From: Sulfolobus sp. SCGC AB-777_G06
GTDB lineage: Archaea > Thermoproteota > Thermoprotei_A > Sulfolobales > Sulfolobaceae
Direction: 5' to 3'
Length of the DNA: 34,292 bases
Assembly: GCA_003086555.1 (NCBI GenBank)
Contig: QEFN01000006.1
Coordinates: 1-34,292 of the forward strand
Notes under the pieces: model-generated
Seen by the model: the letters and a program-made list of their open reading frames with translations, nothing else
Told to the model about the DNA's origin: nothing
Databases searched by the model: none
Part shown: piece by piece, positions 21,953 to 31,900 of the stretch
Layout of the letters: the number at the start of each line of letters is the position of its first letter
How positions within the stretch are numbered: position 1 is the first letter of the stretch
Program-made: the position numbers and the translations under genes

Positions 21953-22596
21953 AGGAAATAAAAAGAGGAGCAGAAGCTGTTATTTACGAGGGATATTTCG
22001 CCGGGATACATTCTATTTTTAAAAAGAGAATTAGAAAGAGTTACAGGGATCCCGAGTTGGACTATGAGATAAACAGTAATAGGACTAAGTTAGAAGCAAG
22101 GCTAATTTATACCTCACTTATAAATGGTGTGAACGTCCCTGCACTCCTTCTAGTAGACCCTATCGAGTTTTTAATTGTTATGGAGTATGTTGAGGGTGTT
22201 ACTGTAAAGGACTATCTATTGTCTTATAGTGGTAGTGAGGAAAACCTTAAACTTGTGGGTAAACAAATGGGAGAAATATTAGGAAGGCTCCACAAATTAG
22301 GTATTGCTCATGGTGATCCAACTACTAATAACATGATCCTAACTAAGGAGAACGAGATGTTCATTATAGATTTCGGACTTGCTAAAAAGACAGAGGGGGA
22401 AGAAGACCTTGCTGTAGATGTTCACGTGTTTTTACGGTCACTTGAAAGTACACATAATAAATATCAAAAGGTGTTGTTTGAAGGGTTCTTGGAAGGTTAC
22501 AAGAAATTCGTTGACGCTAATAAAATTTTAGAGAAGGTTAAGGAAATCAGAATGAGGGGAAGATATGTCGAAGAGAGAAGAAGGGGGAGTAAATAG
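21940..22596 (+). CDS. bud32: KEOPS kinase/ATPase Bud32
   Basis: The 218-residue protein is an atypical small kinase. It has an N-terminal [11 protein letters not shown] glycine-rich-like loop, a catalytic loop [11 protein letters not shown] and a metal-binding IDFGLA, and ends in a basic tail ([15 protein letters not shown]) typical of Bud32. It stimulates Kae1 within KEOPS. It overlaps kae1 by 13 nt and the next gene by 32 nt, a compact translationally coupled operon. Confidence 0.95.
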   Translation: MERLKEIKRGAEAVIYEGYFAGIHSIFKKRIRKSYRDPELDYEINSNRTKLEARLIYTSLINGVNVPALLLVDPIEFLIVMEYVEGVTVKDYLLSYSGSEENLKLVGKQMGEILGRLHKLGIAHGDPTTNNMILTKENEMFIIDFGLAKKTEGEEDLAVDVHVFLRSLESTHNKYQKVLFEGFLEGYKKFVDANKILEKVKEIRMRGRYVEERRRGSK

Positions 22597-23161
22597 TAAT
22601 GATAAGATACTTTTAGTTACTTCTAACGAAAATAAGTTCAGGGAGATATCTGAGGTCGCAAAAAGTCATGGGATCAAAATAGAGTGGTTAAACATACCGA
22701 AATTCGAGATACAAGCGGATAATCTTGAGGAAATAGTGAGATACTCTGCAATTACCATATACCAAGTGGTAAGAAAACCGTTGATAGTAGAGGATAGTGG
22801 TCTGTTCATAAACGCTTTAAACGGCTTCCCTGGACCTTATACGAATTACGTGAGGAGGAAATTAGGGTTAGAGGGTATATTGAAACTTTTAAACGGCGTA
22901 GAGGATCGTTCTGCTTACTTTAAGACTGTCATGTGTTACGTTAGCGATAAAGAGATAAATCTTTTCACGGGTGTAGTTACCGGAAGGATAAGTGAGAGGA
23001 TTAAAGGTGAAAAGGGTTTCGGCTTCGATCCTATATTCATTCCGGAAAACGAGGAAAGAACTTTTGCCGAAATGAGTACGGAGGAGAAGAACAAATACTC
23101 CCATAGGGCTAAAGCCTTCATGTCCTTTCTAAATTACTACCTGAGTAAAAGAAAAACTTGA
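22565..23161 (+). CDS. XTP/dITP pyrophosphatase (Ham1/RdgB family)
   Basis: The 198-residue protein has the family segments VTSNENKFREISEV, VEDSGLFINALNGFPGPYTNYV, GFGFDPIFIPE and EKNKYSHRAKAF. It hydrolyses deaminated purine triphosphates such as ITP and XTP to monophosphates and so cleans the nucleotide pool, which is useful in hot cells where deamination is fast. The start ATG 22565 lies inside bud32 (32-nt overlap). The first 12 residues are not conserved-looking, but no better start exists before KILLVTSNENK. Confidence 0.94.
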   Translation: MSKREEGGVNSNDKILLVTSNENKFREISEVAKSHGIKIEWLNIPKFEIQADNLEEIVRYSAITIYQVVRKPLIVEDSGLFINALNGFPGPYTNYVRRKLGLEGILKLLNGVEDRSAYFKTVMCYVSDKEINLFTGVVTGRISERIKGEKGFGFDPIFIPENEERTFAEMSTEEKNKYSHRAKAFMSFLNYYLSKRKT

Positions 23162-23169
23162 ACAAAGGA

Positions 23170-24138
23170 TTATTTATACCTTTTAGTCTCTTCAATACTT
23201 TCCTTGTTAAGTTCTTTGAAGTTCCTCTCGTAGAACGAGATTAAATAATTGTAGTCTTCTTCGGTCAAATCTGGTAAGTCCTCGACCTTAACAAACTCAA
23301 CTAACTCTCTTTCATTAGTAATATTGGGGATTACAGACGATACCCTCTTGTTATACAATATGAACTTCAAAGCTATTTGAGAGAGCTTCATACCCTTCTT
23401 GTTTGCAAAAGGTATTAATTCTTTAGATCTCTCTATCGCCCTATTAATCCAGTTGATATCTTTAAAATGTCTGTGAAGTTTATGATCGTATTCTATCGGC
23501 CATTTATTCTCGTTAAGCGCGTCTGAGGCGTGAGGGACTCTTACAAAATGACCTATGTCATATTTTAAGAAATCTATACCTGGCATCACCTCTATGAGAT
23601 TAAATATGTACTCTAAAGACTCATATCCCATTTTGATCGCATCTATTCCTTCCTCTCCCCATCCCAGTGTAGGTCCCAGAGCAACGCCTATAACTCTTAC
23701 TTTCCCTTCTTTCTTTAAGCTCTGAAAGAAATTAAGTACCTTCTTATCCCTAATCACATTAGCCTTGGGATTATGCAGCATGAGTATATCCACGTAGTCG
23801 GTGTTCAACCTCTTTAAACTCTGTTCAAACGCAAATTTCAAGTACTCAATATCGTAATTCCCTACGGGTCTCGTGTTATGGTAAAAATCAAGTCCTATTT
23901 TTGTTAAAATGACTATTCTATCTCTCTTAGTTCCTAAAACTTTACTTATTATTTTCTCACCTAGCCCTTTTCCGTAAACGTCGGCGGTGTCATAGAAATT
24001 TATGCCGACATCATATGCCTTTCGTAAAAGCTCTTCCGCTTTGTTTATATCACTTCCCCACTCGTCTGTAACGATACTCCATAAGCCTAATCCTATTTCA
24101 GACACTTCTAACGTATTATTAACGCGTCTTAGCTTCAT
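23170..24138 (-). CDS. Aldo/keto reductase
   Basis: The 322-residue (alpha/beta)8-barrel protein has the AKR tetrad: Asp50 ([11 protein letters not shown]), Tyr55, Lys80 (VILTKIG) and His122 (DILMLHNPK), followed by the NADPH-binding region near [20 protein letters not shown]. It reduces a carbonyl with NAD(P)H; the substrate is not predictable. It is convergent with the XTP pyrophosphatase gene, only 8 bp between them. It is monocistronic, with TATA-like sequence in the 30-bp spacer shared with the next divergent gene. Confidence 0.92.
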   Translation of the reverse strand: MKLRRVNNTLEVSEIGLGLWSIVTDEWGSDINKAEELLRKAYDVGINFYDTADVYGKGLGEKIISKVLGTKRDRIVILTKIGLDFYHNTRPVGNYDIEYLKFAFEQSLKRLNTDYVDILMLHNPKANVIRDKKVLNFFQSLKKEGKVRVIGVALGPTLGWGEEGIDAIKMGYESLEYIFNLIEVMPGIDFLKYDIGHFVRVPHASDALNENKWPIEYDHKLHRHFKDINWINRAIERSKELIPFANKKGMKLSQIALKFILYNKRVSSVIPNITNERELVEFVKVEDLPDLTEEDYNYLISFYERNFKELNKESIEETKRYK

Positions 24139-24169
24139 ACTAATACCCGTCTAAAAGTAGATATGATTT

Positions 24170-24532
24170 TTGAGAGTAAAAAAGAATAGACTACTAATGT
24201 TAGTAAAGGTACCAGAAAAAGTGTTTGATGAGGTTCTTTCTAAATTAAAATTGCGAGTTTATGAGTACAACAGTAAAATAAAGGAGTACGGAGTGTATTT
24301 AAAGCCTTATCACTTAGTCTACAAAAACGGTAAAAAATACGTTTACATAGGGAAGTATTGGTATAAACTAGAAAAGTTCGGTGGTAGGCTCAAATGGATA
24401 TATCTGGGTAAAGAGAAGCCGTTTATAGATATGCCAGACCCTCCAGAAATTCCTGATTATACAATTATTAGAGACGCTGACGGAGGATATATAATAGACA
24501 AAAAAATCTTAGATGAGCTCAAAGGAAAGTAG
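24170..24532 (+). CDS. Conserved basic protein of unknown function (120 aa)
   Basis: The listed start is a TTG (24170); ATG 24197 (MLVKVPEKVFDEVL) is a strong alternative. The protein has a helical start, then a Tyr-rich beta part (YGVYLKPYHLVYKNGKKYVYIG, KYWYKLEKFGGRLKWIYLG) and an acidic C-terminal region (PDPPEIPDYTIIRDADGGYI). It has no membrane helix or catalytic motif. Its end overlaps the convergent atpC gene by 24 bp. Not recognised beyond being probably conserved in Sulfolobales. Confidence 0.6.
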   Translation: MRVKKNRLLMLVKVPEKVFDEVLSKLKLRVYEYNSKIKEYGVYLKPYHLVYKNGKKYVYIGKYWYKLEKFGGRLKWIYLGKEKPFIDMPDPPEIPDYTIIRDADGGYIIDKKILDELKGK

Positions 24533-25489
24533 TGACTTAATGTCTTCAACAACCTTTTGCTTATTCTCTCCGTTTCTAATTAAAGCTAAACCGTTAACGA
24601 TCGTGATAATATCTTCCGTATCCAACCTAATCAGTTCTGCTAACCCCATAACGGTAACAGGTGTGAAAGGTGAACCCATAAAGGCATTTAGAGAAGCTTT
24701 TCTAGCTTGAGCCCTAGTTATCTTTTTAAACTTAGCGAACGAGTAATAAACATCATTTGCAGTTATATCCTTACCATACGGTGACCTCGATAGTATGTCT
24801 AGAACTTCTTCCTTAGAAGAGGAGTTAGCTATGTCCCTCACAGTTTCCTTGCTCATCTTACATGTATCTGGAACTTGCTCATGCATTTTATACGCGATAA
24901 GAGAGGAATAGTAATCCTTGTAACCACATATTATCTCTCTGGCTTTTGAGATCCAGTCTCCTTTAAACGTATCTACAATCGCCGATAATCTATTGATAAA
25001 GAAATACTCTAAATAAGTGTTAATTACGGCAGCTGACTTATTACTGGCTTTTTCTAACGCGAATTCCAAAGCTTCCCTCTCAATTCCATTTAGAGAAGAT
25101 AACACGTCTTCAAGGGATTGAGGCTTTATATCAGCCAGGTCTTTCAAAAGATAGACACGAAAGGAAGGAGTCTTAGATAATGCAGCAGATACTATAGCTT
25201 CTATGTCATCTAACTCTACGACATATTTATACAAATCTACGATAGACGAAGCGATTTTAGAGGATAAAGTATAATTCCTTACAGTAGATAAAATCTGTAG
25301 CGCTCTATTTTTCATATATGTCTGGAAATCCATAATAGTTTGCGGGACTTCAGATATTATACCCTTTTCTCTCAATATGTTGGCAACTTCCTTCCAGCTA
25401 CTTGACTCTAATAACTCATTTACGGTACCTGTACTTAGTATCTGGCTCTTATATACTCTTGCTAATGCGGTAGCGTACGCGAAGCTCAT
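24509..25489 (-). CDS. atpC: A-type ATP synthase subunit C
   Basis: The 326-residue all-helical protein is of the V/A-type AC39 family: it opens with SFAYATALARVYKSQIL and contains repeated LLESSSWKEVANIL and SSSKEEVLDILSRSPYG units, which form the funnel that links the central stalk to the membrane rotor. The start codon abuts the stop of atpH (TAA-ATG, no spacer). Only H and C are encoded here; the remaining subunits must lie elsewhere. Confidence 0.88.
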   Translation of the reverse strand: MSFAYATALARVYKSQILSTGTVNELLESSSWKEVANILREKGIISEVPQTIMDFQTYMKNRALQILSTVRNYTLSSKIASSIVDLYKYVVELDDIEAIVSAALSKTPSFRVYLLKDLADIKPQSLEDVLSSLNGIEREALEFALEKASNKSAAVINTYLEYFFINRLSAIVDTFKGDWISKAREIICGYKDYYSSLIAYKMHEQVPDTCKMSKETVRDIANSSSKEEVLDILSRSPYGKDITANDVYYSFAKFKKITRAQARKASLNAFMGSPFTPVTVMGLAELIRLDTEDIITIVNGLALIRNGENKQKVVEDIKSLLSFELI

Positions 25490-25819
25490 TTACTTATATA
25501 CCTCCAATAATTTGGATACTACTAATTCCACTGCTTTATCGACGTTTTTCTCAGCTTGCTTTCTAATCTTTTCGATCTCTTTCTCCCTTTCTTCAGTATA
25601 CTTCTTGGATAGTTGTTGAATTTGGGATGAATAAGTTTGATCAATTTCTTTAAAAATCTGTGATATAACTTGTTCCGCAACAGCTCTAAACTGTGAGGAG
25701 AGAGACTCCGCCATTAAAACAATTTTCTTACCGTCCTCTACAGTCTTCTTTTCCACATCTTTCAATTGGTTTTCATACTTTATTATGAGGTTCGCGTAAG
25801 TGGCTAGTTTTGAGGACAT
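25490..25819 (-). CDS. atpH: A-type ATP synthase peripheral-stalk subunit H (coiled coil)
   Basis: The 109-residue protein is almost entirely coiled coil (NLIIKYENQLKDVEKK, QQLSKKYTEEREKEIEKIRK) with the Ala-rich right-handed stutter pattern of peripheral-stalk subunits. Its place directly before subunit C supports subunit H (or G/E-like stalk). It is preceded after 16 nt by trmI. Small coiled coils are hard to assign alone, so identity rests on context. Confidence 0.75.
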   Translation of the reverse strand: MSSKLATYANLIIKYENQLKDVEKKTVEDGKKIVLMAESLSSQFRAVAEQVISQIFKEIDQTYSSQIQQLSKKYTEEREKEIEKIRKQAEKNVDKAVELVVSKLLEVYK

Positions 25820-25835
25820 TTCGTTTAATATTTTA

Positions 25836-26609
25836 TTAGCCCCCTTTTATTGATTTCCTTGCCCTTATAATGAAACCAGTGTGAACTACACCTATATTTT
25901 TGGGTCTTGTCGCGTTCTCCTTCACTTGATATTCTCTAACGATTAATTCCTCAGCATGCACATCTACAAAGTCAAATTCTCTGATTTTAAGCACAGTTTT
26001 CTCTATTTGATTAACTGTAGGGACAAAGATTACTACTGAACCGGAAGGTTTAAGGATCTCGTGGACATATTGTATCGTATTCCAAGGGTCTGGCATATCG
26101 AGGAATACAGCGTCTACATCTCTTTCATCTATTCCTTGCCTTATGTCCTTGAGCTTGAAAGTTACTCTATCTAATAGTCCCATAAACGATAAGTTCCTTC
26201 TAGCTGTTTCCTGCATATCTTCTCTTATGTCATAAGTAATAACTCTACCTTTCTCTCCTACCGTATATGCTAAGGAAATCGTCAGGAAACCGGATCCAGT
26301 GCCAGCTTCAATAACAGTATCCCCTTCTTTAATCCCAGACACATAAATCATGTAAGATATATCCTTAGGGTATAGTACTTGTGAAGGTCTTCTCAACCCA
26401 TTATAAGCGTCTAAAGGTGTAGGCCTAAGCAAATAAGCTTGCACACCAGTCGAGAGAGAAACGGTCGAACCATATTCCTTTCCTATTAATGTAGACAAGT
26501 CTAGGGTACCTTTATCTGAGCCGAATTTTTTTCCTTTCTCTACCTTCACTAGAAACACTCTTTTTGGGTCAACCCATATGACTACTGAATCACCTTCTTT
26601 TAATGGCAT
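25836..26609 (-). CDS. trmI: tRNA (adenine-N1)-methyltransferase TrmI (m1A57/58)
   Basis: The 257-residue protein has an N-terminal beta domain ([21 protein letters not shown]) and a Rossmann methyltransferase domain with motif [17 protein letters not shown], motif [11 protein letters not shown] and the acceptor-pocket [24 protein letters not shown] is typical of TrmI. Archaeal TrmI methylates A57 and A58 in the T-loop, which stabilises tRNA at high temperature. It is first in an operon with atpH and atpC. Confidence 0.94.
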   Translation of the reverse strand: MPLKEGDSVVIWVDPKRVFLVKVEKGKKFGSDKGTLDLSTLIGKEYGSTVSLSTGVQAYLLRPTPLDAYNGLRRPSQVLYPKDISYMIYVSGIKEGDTVIEAGTGSGFLTISLAYTVGEKGRVITYDIREDMQETARRNLSFMGLLDRVTFKLKDIRQGIDERDVDAVFLDMPDPWNTIQYVHEILKPSGSVVIFVPTVNQIEKTVLKIREFDFVDVHAEELIVREYQVKENATRPKNIGVVHTGFIIRARKSIKGG

Positions 26610-26697
26610 GTTAAAGTAAGAAAAGAATGTAAGGTTTTAAAAATCAGCTCTGATGTCGCATTTCATCCTTTCAAAAATACCAGCTCTCATCATATGT

Positions 26698-26847
26698 TCA
26701 TCCGTTTTCTATCCACAATTCTTTTCTTATAAAGTCATTTAAAGCTGCTCTTATTACTTCACTTCTAGAAGTATATCTTCCAGTATTGACTAATTCGTCT
26801 ATTGCTTCTAAGAATTGTTCGGGTAGTTTTACAGTTATTATTCTCAT
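26698..26847 (-). CDS. Ribbon-helix-helix (CopG/NikR-N-like) regulator, 49 aa
   Basis: A minus-strand frame from ATG 26847 to TGA 26698 encodes [20 protein letters not shown] and [20 protein letters not shown], a textbook RHH fold: strand RIITVKLP, helix 1, then [10 protein letters not shown] helix 2. Such proteins are dimeric DNA-binding regulators. It stands alone between trmI and the TrmB-like gene, with a TATA-like TTAAAAATT at about 26876-26885. No toxin gene is adjacent. Confidence 0.85.
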   Translation of the reverse strand: MRIITVKLPEQFLEAIDELVNTGRYTSRSEVIRAALNDFIRKELWIENG

Positions 26848-26882
26848 AACGGTCAATTAGTATGGTTTTTCTGAGATAATTT

Positions 26883-27632
26883 TTAAGCATTATTCCCTTG
26901 TTTACCTGACCTTTCCCACAAATAATTAAAGTACACCTTACCGATCTCTATGAAATACACATGAGTTGAGTACAAGCCATAAAGGATATTTTCAGAGGAT
27001 TTTACTATTAACATTATGGATCTATTTGTTATAATGCCACTGCCGAACATTGATTCAGTGATTTTGAAGTTAATTATCGGAGGGATTTCTCTAGGTTTTA
27101 TAAGTATTAGCTTGACGTCACTCTTATAAGCGTTAGCCTCTAGCAGCTTCATTACCTCTTCTGTTAAAAGTTCGTCAAAAGATATTGCGAGATAGTATAT
27201 CGACGATTGCTCTTTGAGAGTTTGTTGAAAACTCATCTGCACACTATCAGGAGGTATTAACATTATGTTGTACAACGACGGTTGAGTAGATAGCAGTAAT
27301 GAAAGCGGGGTTATAACTTCTTTCTCTATTTTCTCTACTGATTCAAGAATGTTCTTCTTTACAGTAGACCATACGTCAACCAAAGAGTTAGCCGCAAACA
27401 TAGCTGGCTTTTTACCTACTCTCTTAATCCATCCTCTTCCCTCTAGTCTAGACAATACTGGGTAAATTTTTGTATACGAAATCCCGATTCTATCAGAGAT
27501 CTCTTTAGCTGTCATCTTACCGTTAATAAGGAGTAGGAAGTAAACCTTTAGCTCATTTCTACTTATCCCTAGCCCAGAAGCCAACTTACTAATACGGCCT
27601 ATTATATCATCAATAGGTAGGTCTTGTCCCAT
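26883..27632 (-). CDS. TrmB-family transcription regulator
   Basis: The 249-residue protein has an N-terminal winged helix (NELKVYFLLLINGKMTAKEISDRIGISYTKIYPVLSRLEGRGWIKRVGKKPAMFAA) of TrmB type, a coiled-coil linker (VKKNILESVEKIEKEVITPLS) and a C-terminal alpha/beta domain without an obvious sugar-binding motif. TrmB-like proteins sense metabolites and control transport or metabolic genes. No target operon adjoins it. It is divergent from rps25e. Confidence 0.85.
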   Translation of the reverse strand: MGQDLPIDDIIGRISKLASGLGISRNELKVYFLLLINGKMTAKEISDRIGISYTKIYPVLSRLEGRGWIKRVGKKPAMFAANSLVDVWSTVKKNILESVEKIEKEVITPLSLLLSTQPSLYNIMLIPPDSVQMSFQQTLKEQSSIYYLAISFDELLTEEVMKLLEANAYKSDVKLILIKPREIPPIINFKITESMFGSGIITNRSIMLIVKSSENILYGLYSTHVYFIEIGKVYFNYLWERSGKQGNNA

Positions 27633-27684
27633 AAAGTAACGTTTAATACTCTCAAATTACTAACTTAAATTTAGTGGGAATCCA

Positions 27685-28011
27685 ATGGGTGGTGCGAGTA
27701 AGAAACCAATTAGCAATATAGAGAAGAGATTAAAGAAGCAACAAGAGGAAACCCAGAAGAAAGCTCAGAAGAAAACAAGCAAGACCGGTAAGGAAGTTAC
27801 CTCTAAGGCAATCACAGTTGATAAGGACACTATAAGTAAAGTTCAAGAGGAATTAAAGAAAGAAAAAATAATCACACCTTATGTTCTCGCAAATAAGATT
27901 AATGTCAACATAAGCGTTGCTAAGAAGATATTAGAGGAACTCGAAAGACAAGGAATGATATTACAAGTAGTGAAAAATAGGAGGACAGTAGTTTACATAA
28001 CTAGCTCTTAA
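27685..28011 (+). CDS. rps25e: Ribosomal protein S25e
   Basis: The 108-residue protein starts MGGASKKPISNIEKRLKKQQ, with a Lys-rich N-terminal extension, and then the S25e winged helix (VQEELKKEKIITPYVLANKINVNIS, ILEELERQGMILQVVKNRRTVVYI). The N-terminal signature with G-G-x-K-K-P is typical of crenarchaeal S25e. It is convergent with the nitrilase-fold gene after a 30-bp spacer. Confidence 0.95.
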   Translation: MGGASKKPISNIEKRLKKQQEETQKKAQKKTSKTGKEVTSKAITVDKDTISKVQEELKKEKIITPYVLANKINVNISVAKKILEELERQGMILQVVKNRRTVVYITSS

Positions 28012-28041
28012 AACTACATGTTTTACTAAAGAGCATAAAAG

Positions 28042-28938
28042 TTACTCTTCTTCCTCTTCTTTTTCGTGTCTGTCTTCTTGGTTTATCTTTTTCCTTTCCA
28101 TAGCTTTCATTTTCTTTATGTTCTTACACAGTCCTTGTAATATCGTCTCAATGTTGTTTATCTTGCCTATACGTTCCTTAGAACTCTCTTGCATTAGCAC
28201 AGTAGTCTCTACATACAGTACGGTGTCTTCATCCTCAGCCTGCTTATAGATTAGAGAGTTAGTACTAGTTACAAAAGTAGGTGACGAGCCTATTATTTCA
28301 CCGTTTTCGTCTTCTATTACCTCACCAACCAGTATATACGGTATGCCGTTCTCTAAGGTTCTAGCTATAGCAACGTACTTAACTATATCTGGACTCCTAG
28401 CATACGCCTTTATCGACCCGATAATAGCAGACGCATTACCAAGAGCTAAAACTCTGTTAATTTCAGGAGAGAAAATATCGTCTTCAGCTAAAATCCCGTA
28501 TCTTTTGTCTAAAGACATGAATACAGGCTCTTTTCCAGAGGATATCCCGAGTCTCACGTCTTTTTCTGAAATAATTACCTTCCTATATTTGCCAATTATC
28601 TCACCTTGGGGTGAGATGATAAGGGTGGTAAGAAATACCTTTGGACCGGCCTGTTCTAAAATTGGACCTGCAACTAGATGGATTTCGCCTTCAGTGGCTA
28701 AATTTATCAACGTATCCGTAATAGTGCCCGGAATTTTTTCCGAGAGATTCCTTATAACACTCTTAGACTTCTTATCATTTTCATAAATTTCAAAAATGTT
28801 TCCTACTGGAAATAAAGAGGGTAAGATAACTAATTTAGCACCCCTTTCCTTCGCCTCCTTTATCAGTTTCTTTGCCTTTTCGACGTTCGCTTTTTTGCTA
28901 GCCTCTTTAAGCTTAAGGTGTAATAACCCTATAAGCAT
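28042..28938 (-). CDS. Nitrilase-superfamily protein lacking the catalytic Glu and Cys
   Basis: The 298-residue protein keeps the carbon-nitrogen hydrolase fold: [11 protein letters not shown] (34-46), [24 protein letters not shown] (109-123) and [20 protein letters not shown]. The catalytic triad is Glu-Lys-Cys. The lysine (Lys120) is present, but the glutamate position in the usual P-E-x-x-x-x-G is Ser41, and the cysteine of the usual G-x-x-x-C-x-D is Glu152. It should therefore not hydrolyse amides and is better seen as a pseudoenzyme or binding protein. The C-terminus is an extra charged tail ([19 protein letters not shown]). It lies 6 nt downstream of reverse gyrase and is surely in the same operon. 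Confidence 0.85.
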   Translation of the reverse strand: MLIGLLHLKLKEASKKANVEKAKKLIKEAKERGAKLVILPSLFPVGNIFEIYENDKKSKSVIRNLSEKIPGTITDTLINLATEGEIHLVAGPILEQAGPKVFLTTLIISPQGEIIGKYRKVIISEKDVRLGISSGKEPVFMSLDKRYGILAEDDIFSPEINRVLALGNASAIIGSIKAYARSPDIVKYVAIARTLENGIPYILVGEVIEDENGEIIGSSPTFVTSTNSLIYKQAEDEDTVLYVETTVLMQESSKERIGKINNIETILQGLCKNIKKMKAMERKKINQEDRHEKEEEEE

Positions 28939-28944
28939 TCATTC

Positions 28945-31900
28945 TCACCTAATTTCATTTATTTCTTCGTATATTTGTTTTAGTACATAGTCATATCTCT
29001 CTTTACCAGCTTCAATCATATCCATCAGCTGAAGTAACTTTCTTGTTCTCTCTTCTGATACAAACTTACCGTACTTTTCATTTAAATATTTATTTACAGC
29101 CTTACCCAAAGATGTAGGAATCATTTTCTTAGTTTTTTTACTTTCTATCGCATAACGCCTCTTAAGAATTGTATTTATAATCGTCGCATAAGTGCTAGGC
29201 CTTCCGATCTCTTTATTTTTCATTTCTATGACCAAATCAGCTTGAGTATATAAATTTACCTTACTCCTCAAGAACGAACCTTCTAAAGACAAACCGAAAT
29301 CACAAGGTAATGATTCACAGCCAAGATCTTTCAACCTTGAAACCAATGACTTAGATAGGCGTCTTACAGGCTGATAGATAAACTTCGTTATATTATCTAT
29401 TTGTACCGGAAGGGAGTAATTCGTAACTAACTCCACATAATTCTGTTCTAGTGGTATGGGATTCCCCTCTTCATCTTTAATTTCAAACTTTACCACCTCT
29501 TTTCTAACTTTTAAGGGGACAATTTGACTAGATATGAACCTCCTGAACACAAGATCGTAAACCTTGAAATGGTTAGACGTAAGGGGTTTAGCTAACTCTA
29601 AGTCTCCATCCTCAATCATGAGTCTAAGCTGATCCACATCTAAGGGCTTAGTTGGCCTTATTCCTTCATGAGCGCCGCCTTCTCCCCAAGTCCTCGGTTT
29701 GAATACCTTTTCATAATTCTGACCTAGAACTTGCTTAAGATAGTTTTCAGCTATTGATATTCCTACGTTAGAGATTCTCGTACTATCGGTTCTGTGGTAT
29801 GTTATTAGACCTAGTTCGAATAGGTCTTGTGCAATCCTCATTGTTTCTGGAGCAGATAGCCCAAAGAAATTGTTGGCATCTGAAAGTAGAGTATCAGTAG
29901 TATAGGGGGGTAAAGGTCCGAAGTCCTCAATTACCTCACTTATTTCCTTAAATGTTACTGTAACGACGTTGTTCTTTCTAACTCCTTCTTGCCTTTGGAC
30001 ATAGAAAGTTATATCCTCGAGCCCTTTTATTCTTCCGTAATAGACCCTAGTTTTAGTCTTGTTATACTCATCGTATCTAGTTACTATCCAGTTAAGTACT
30101 GGTGTCTGAACTCTGCCAGCACTTAAGTTTCTGTTCTCTGAACAATCTGTACTCTGATTATAGTACTTGCTTCTAGCTCTTTCTTTTTCTTCTGTACAAT
30201 ATTTCGGCCAGAACTCAGTTTGAACCTTCTGAGAAAGTTTAAATCCTATCCATCTGTCTTCTATTCTCCTTACTATTTGAGACTCCACGAGGTTCACGTT
30301 AAATTCTCTAGGGTTAGATATAGCTTGAATAATAGCCCTTCTTGTAACTTCATGGAATTCAGCTCTCCTAATATTATTGTTATAAGGTCTCAACGCTAAG
30401 TACAAATCCCAAGCTATTTTCTCTCCCTCTGTGTCAGGATCAGTTCCTATTAATATCTCGTCAACTTCTAAAGATAGTTTTCTTAGATTTTCTACTGTAT
30501 ATGTCTTATCTGTAATGATATCAGTAGTCCCGCATTTAGGACACTTACCACCTTTATCATAATCAGTGAATTGATGACCGTTTTTACACCTTTTAATTGT
30601 GTTATAGTAAGGTAGAAATAGCGCCGAATTATCTTCACTTATTTTGACATCTACTCCATAAATTCCTATGTTGTCAGTTGTGAGATCGTAAACATGTCCG
30701 CCAGACGCGGTTACCATTAGAACCTTATCCTCCAGAACTGTTTCGTAAACCCTAAGATTTCCTACTTGCCTAGTACTGGGTCTTGAAAAGAAATTAGATA
30801 TGGTTTTAGCCTTATTCGGCGATTCCACAATTAATAGTACTGTTTTAACCTTTCCGAGTAAGGGAGTAATACCTCCTTCTTTCCTGATCTTGAGTATCTT
30901 CTCTCTTTCTTCATTAATACCATTAATGATCTCAGACAGTTCTGCATTTCCTATCTTCCATGAATTTAAATCAAGTTCCTTCCAGTTTATTTCATCTAGT
31001 ATTAAGGAAATCTTTCTGTTAAATATTTCAAATAAGTTTCTATCGTCTACTAGTAGTATTGAAAGGCCAGTTGTCAGATCTCCACCATAGATTCTAGATG
31101 TTCTCCCGCTAGCTTGTATATAAGTTAAGTAATCAGGGATTAATATATTTCCGTTCGAGATTACAAAATCTCCCGTTTCACTTATTTTCTTAAGAATATC
31201 CTCGTTCTGGAGATAAGAGTTAACAATCCCATAAGCCTTTATTAGTGTACCATCCTCTAGTTTTCCCTCTCTGGCTTGTTGACTTAACAATGCGAGAGCT
31301 GCTGGAGATAATATCCTGATCTTTCCTCTAACACGACCAGCTAGTCTAATGATCTCCTGATCCTTAGTAATGAGAGCAATTATACTTAGAATTCTACTTA
31401 AAGTGACTAGATTTACAGTCTCTCCTATTCTGAACTTGAATTTCGGAATTCCTATGAATATTGCATATTTAATTCTCCACGGTAAATCAATTCCCCTTAC
31501 TAGGATACCATAATGAGTTGCTGAGCCTATAAGGATATCAATCTTACCTTCAGCAAATTCCTCTATTTTAGAAGTGCTGGATGAAGCAACCGCTGCTATG
31601 CTAAAATCTTTTGAAAGACTTTCCTCTAAAAACTTAGCATATTCTTGACCCTTATCAACTGGGACAAATATAAGACCACCACTGCCGAGCCTCGATAATA
31701 ACTCTTTTAACAATCTCATAACTTCATTATCGTTAGTGGGTAATTCAGTATAAGCATCGATTATTTTTCGCAAATATATTACTGAGCTTCCAGGCTTAAA
31801 ACCCATAAGTAGGGAGAAAACGGGGTTGCCCTTAGTCAGTGTTGCTGAAGAGAAAACCACAGTTTTGTTTCCTACAATTCCTTTCCTGATTTTTTCTATC

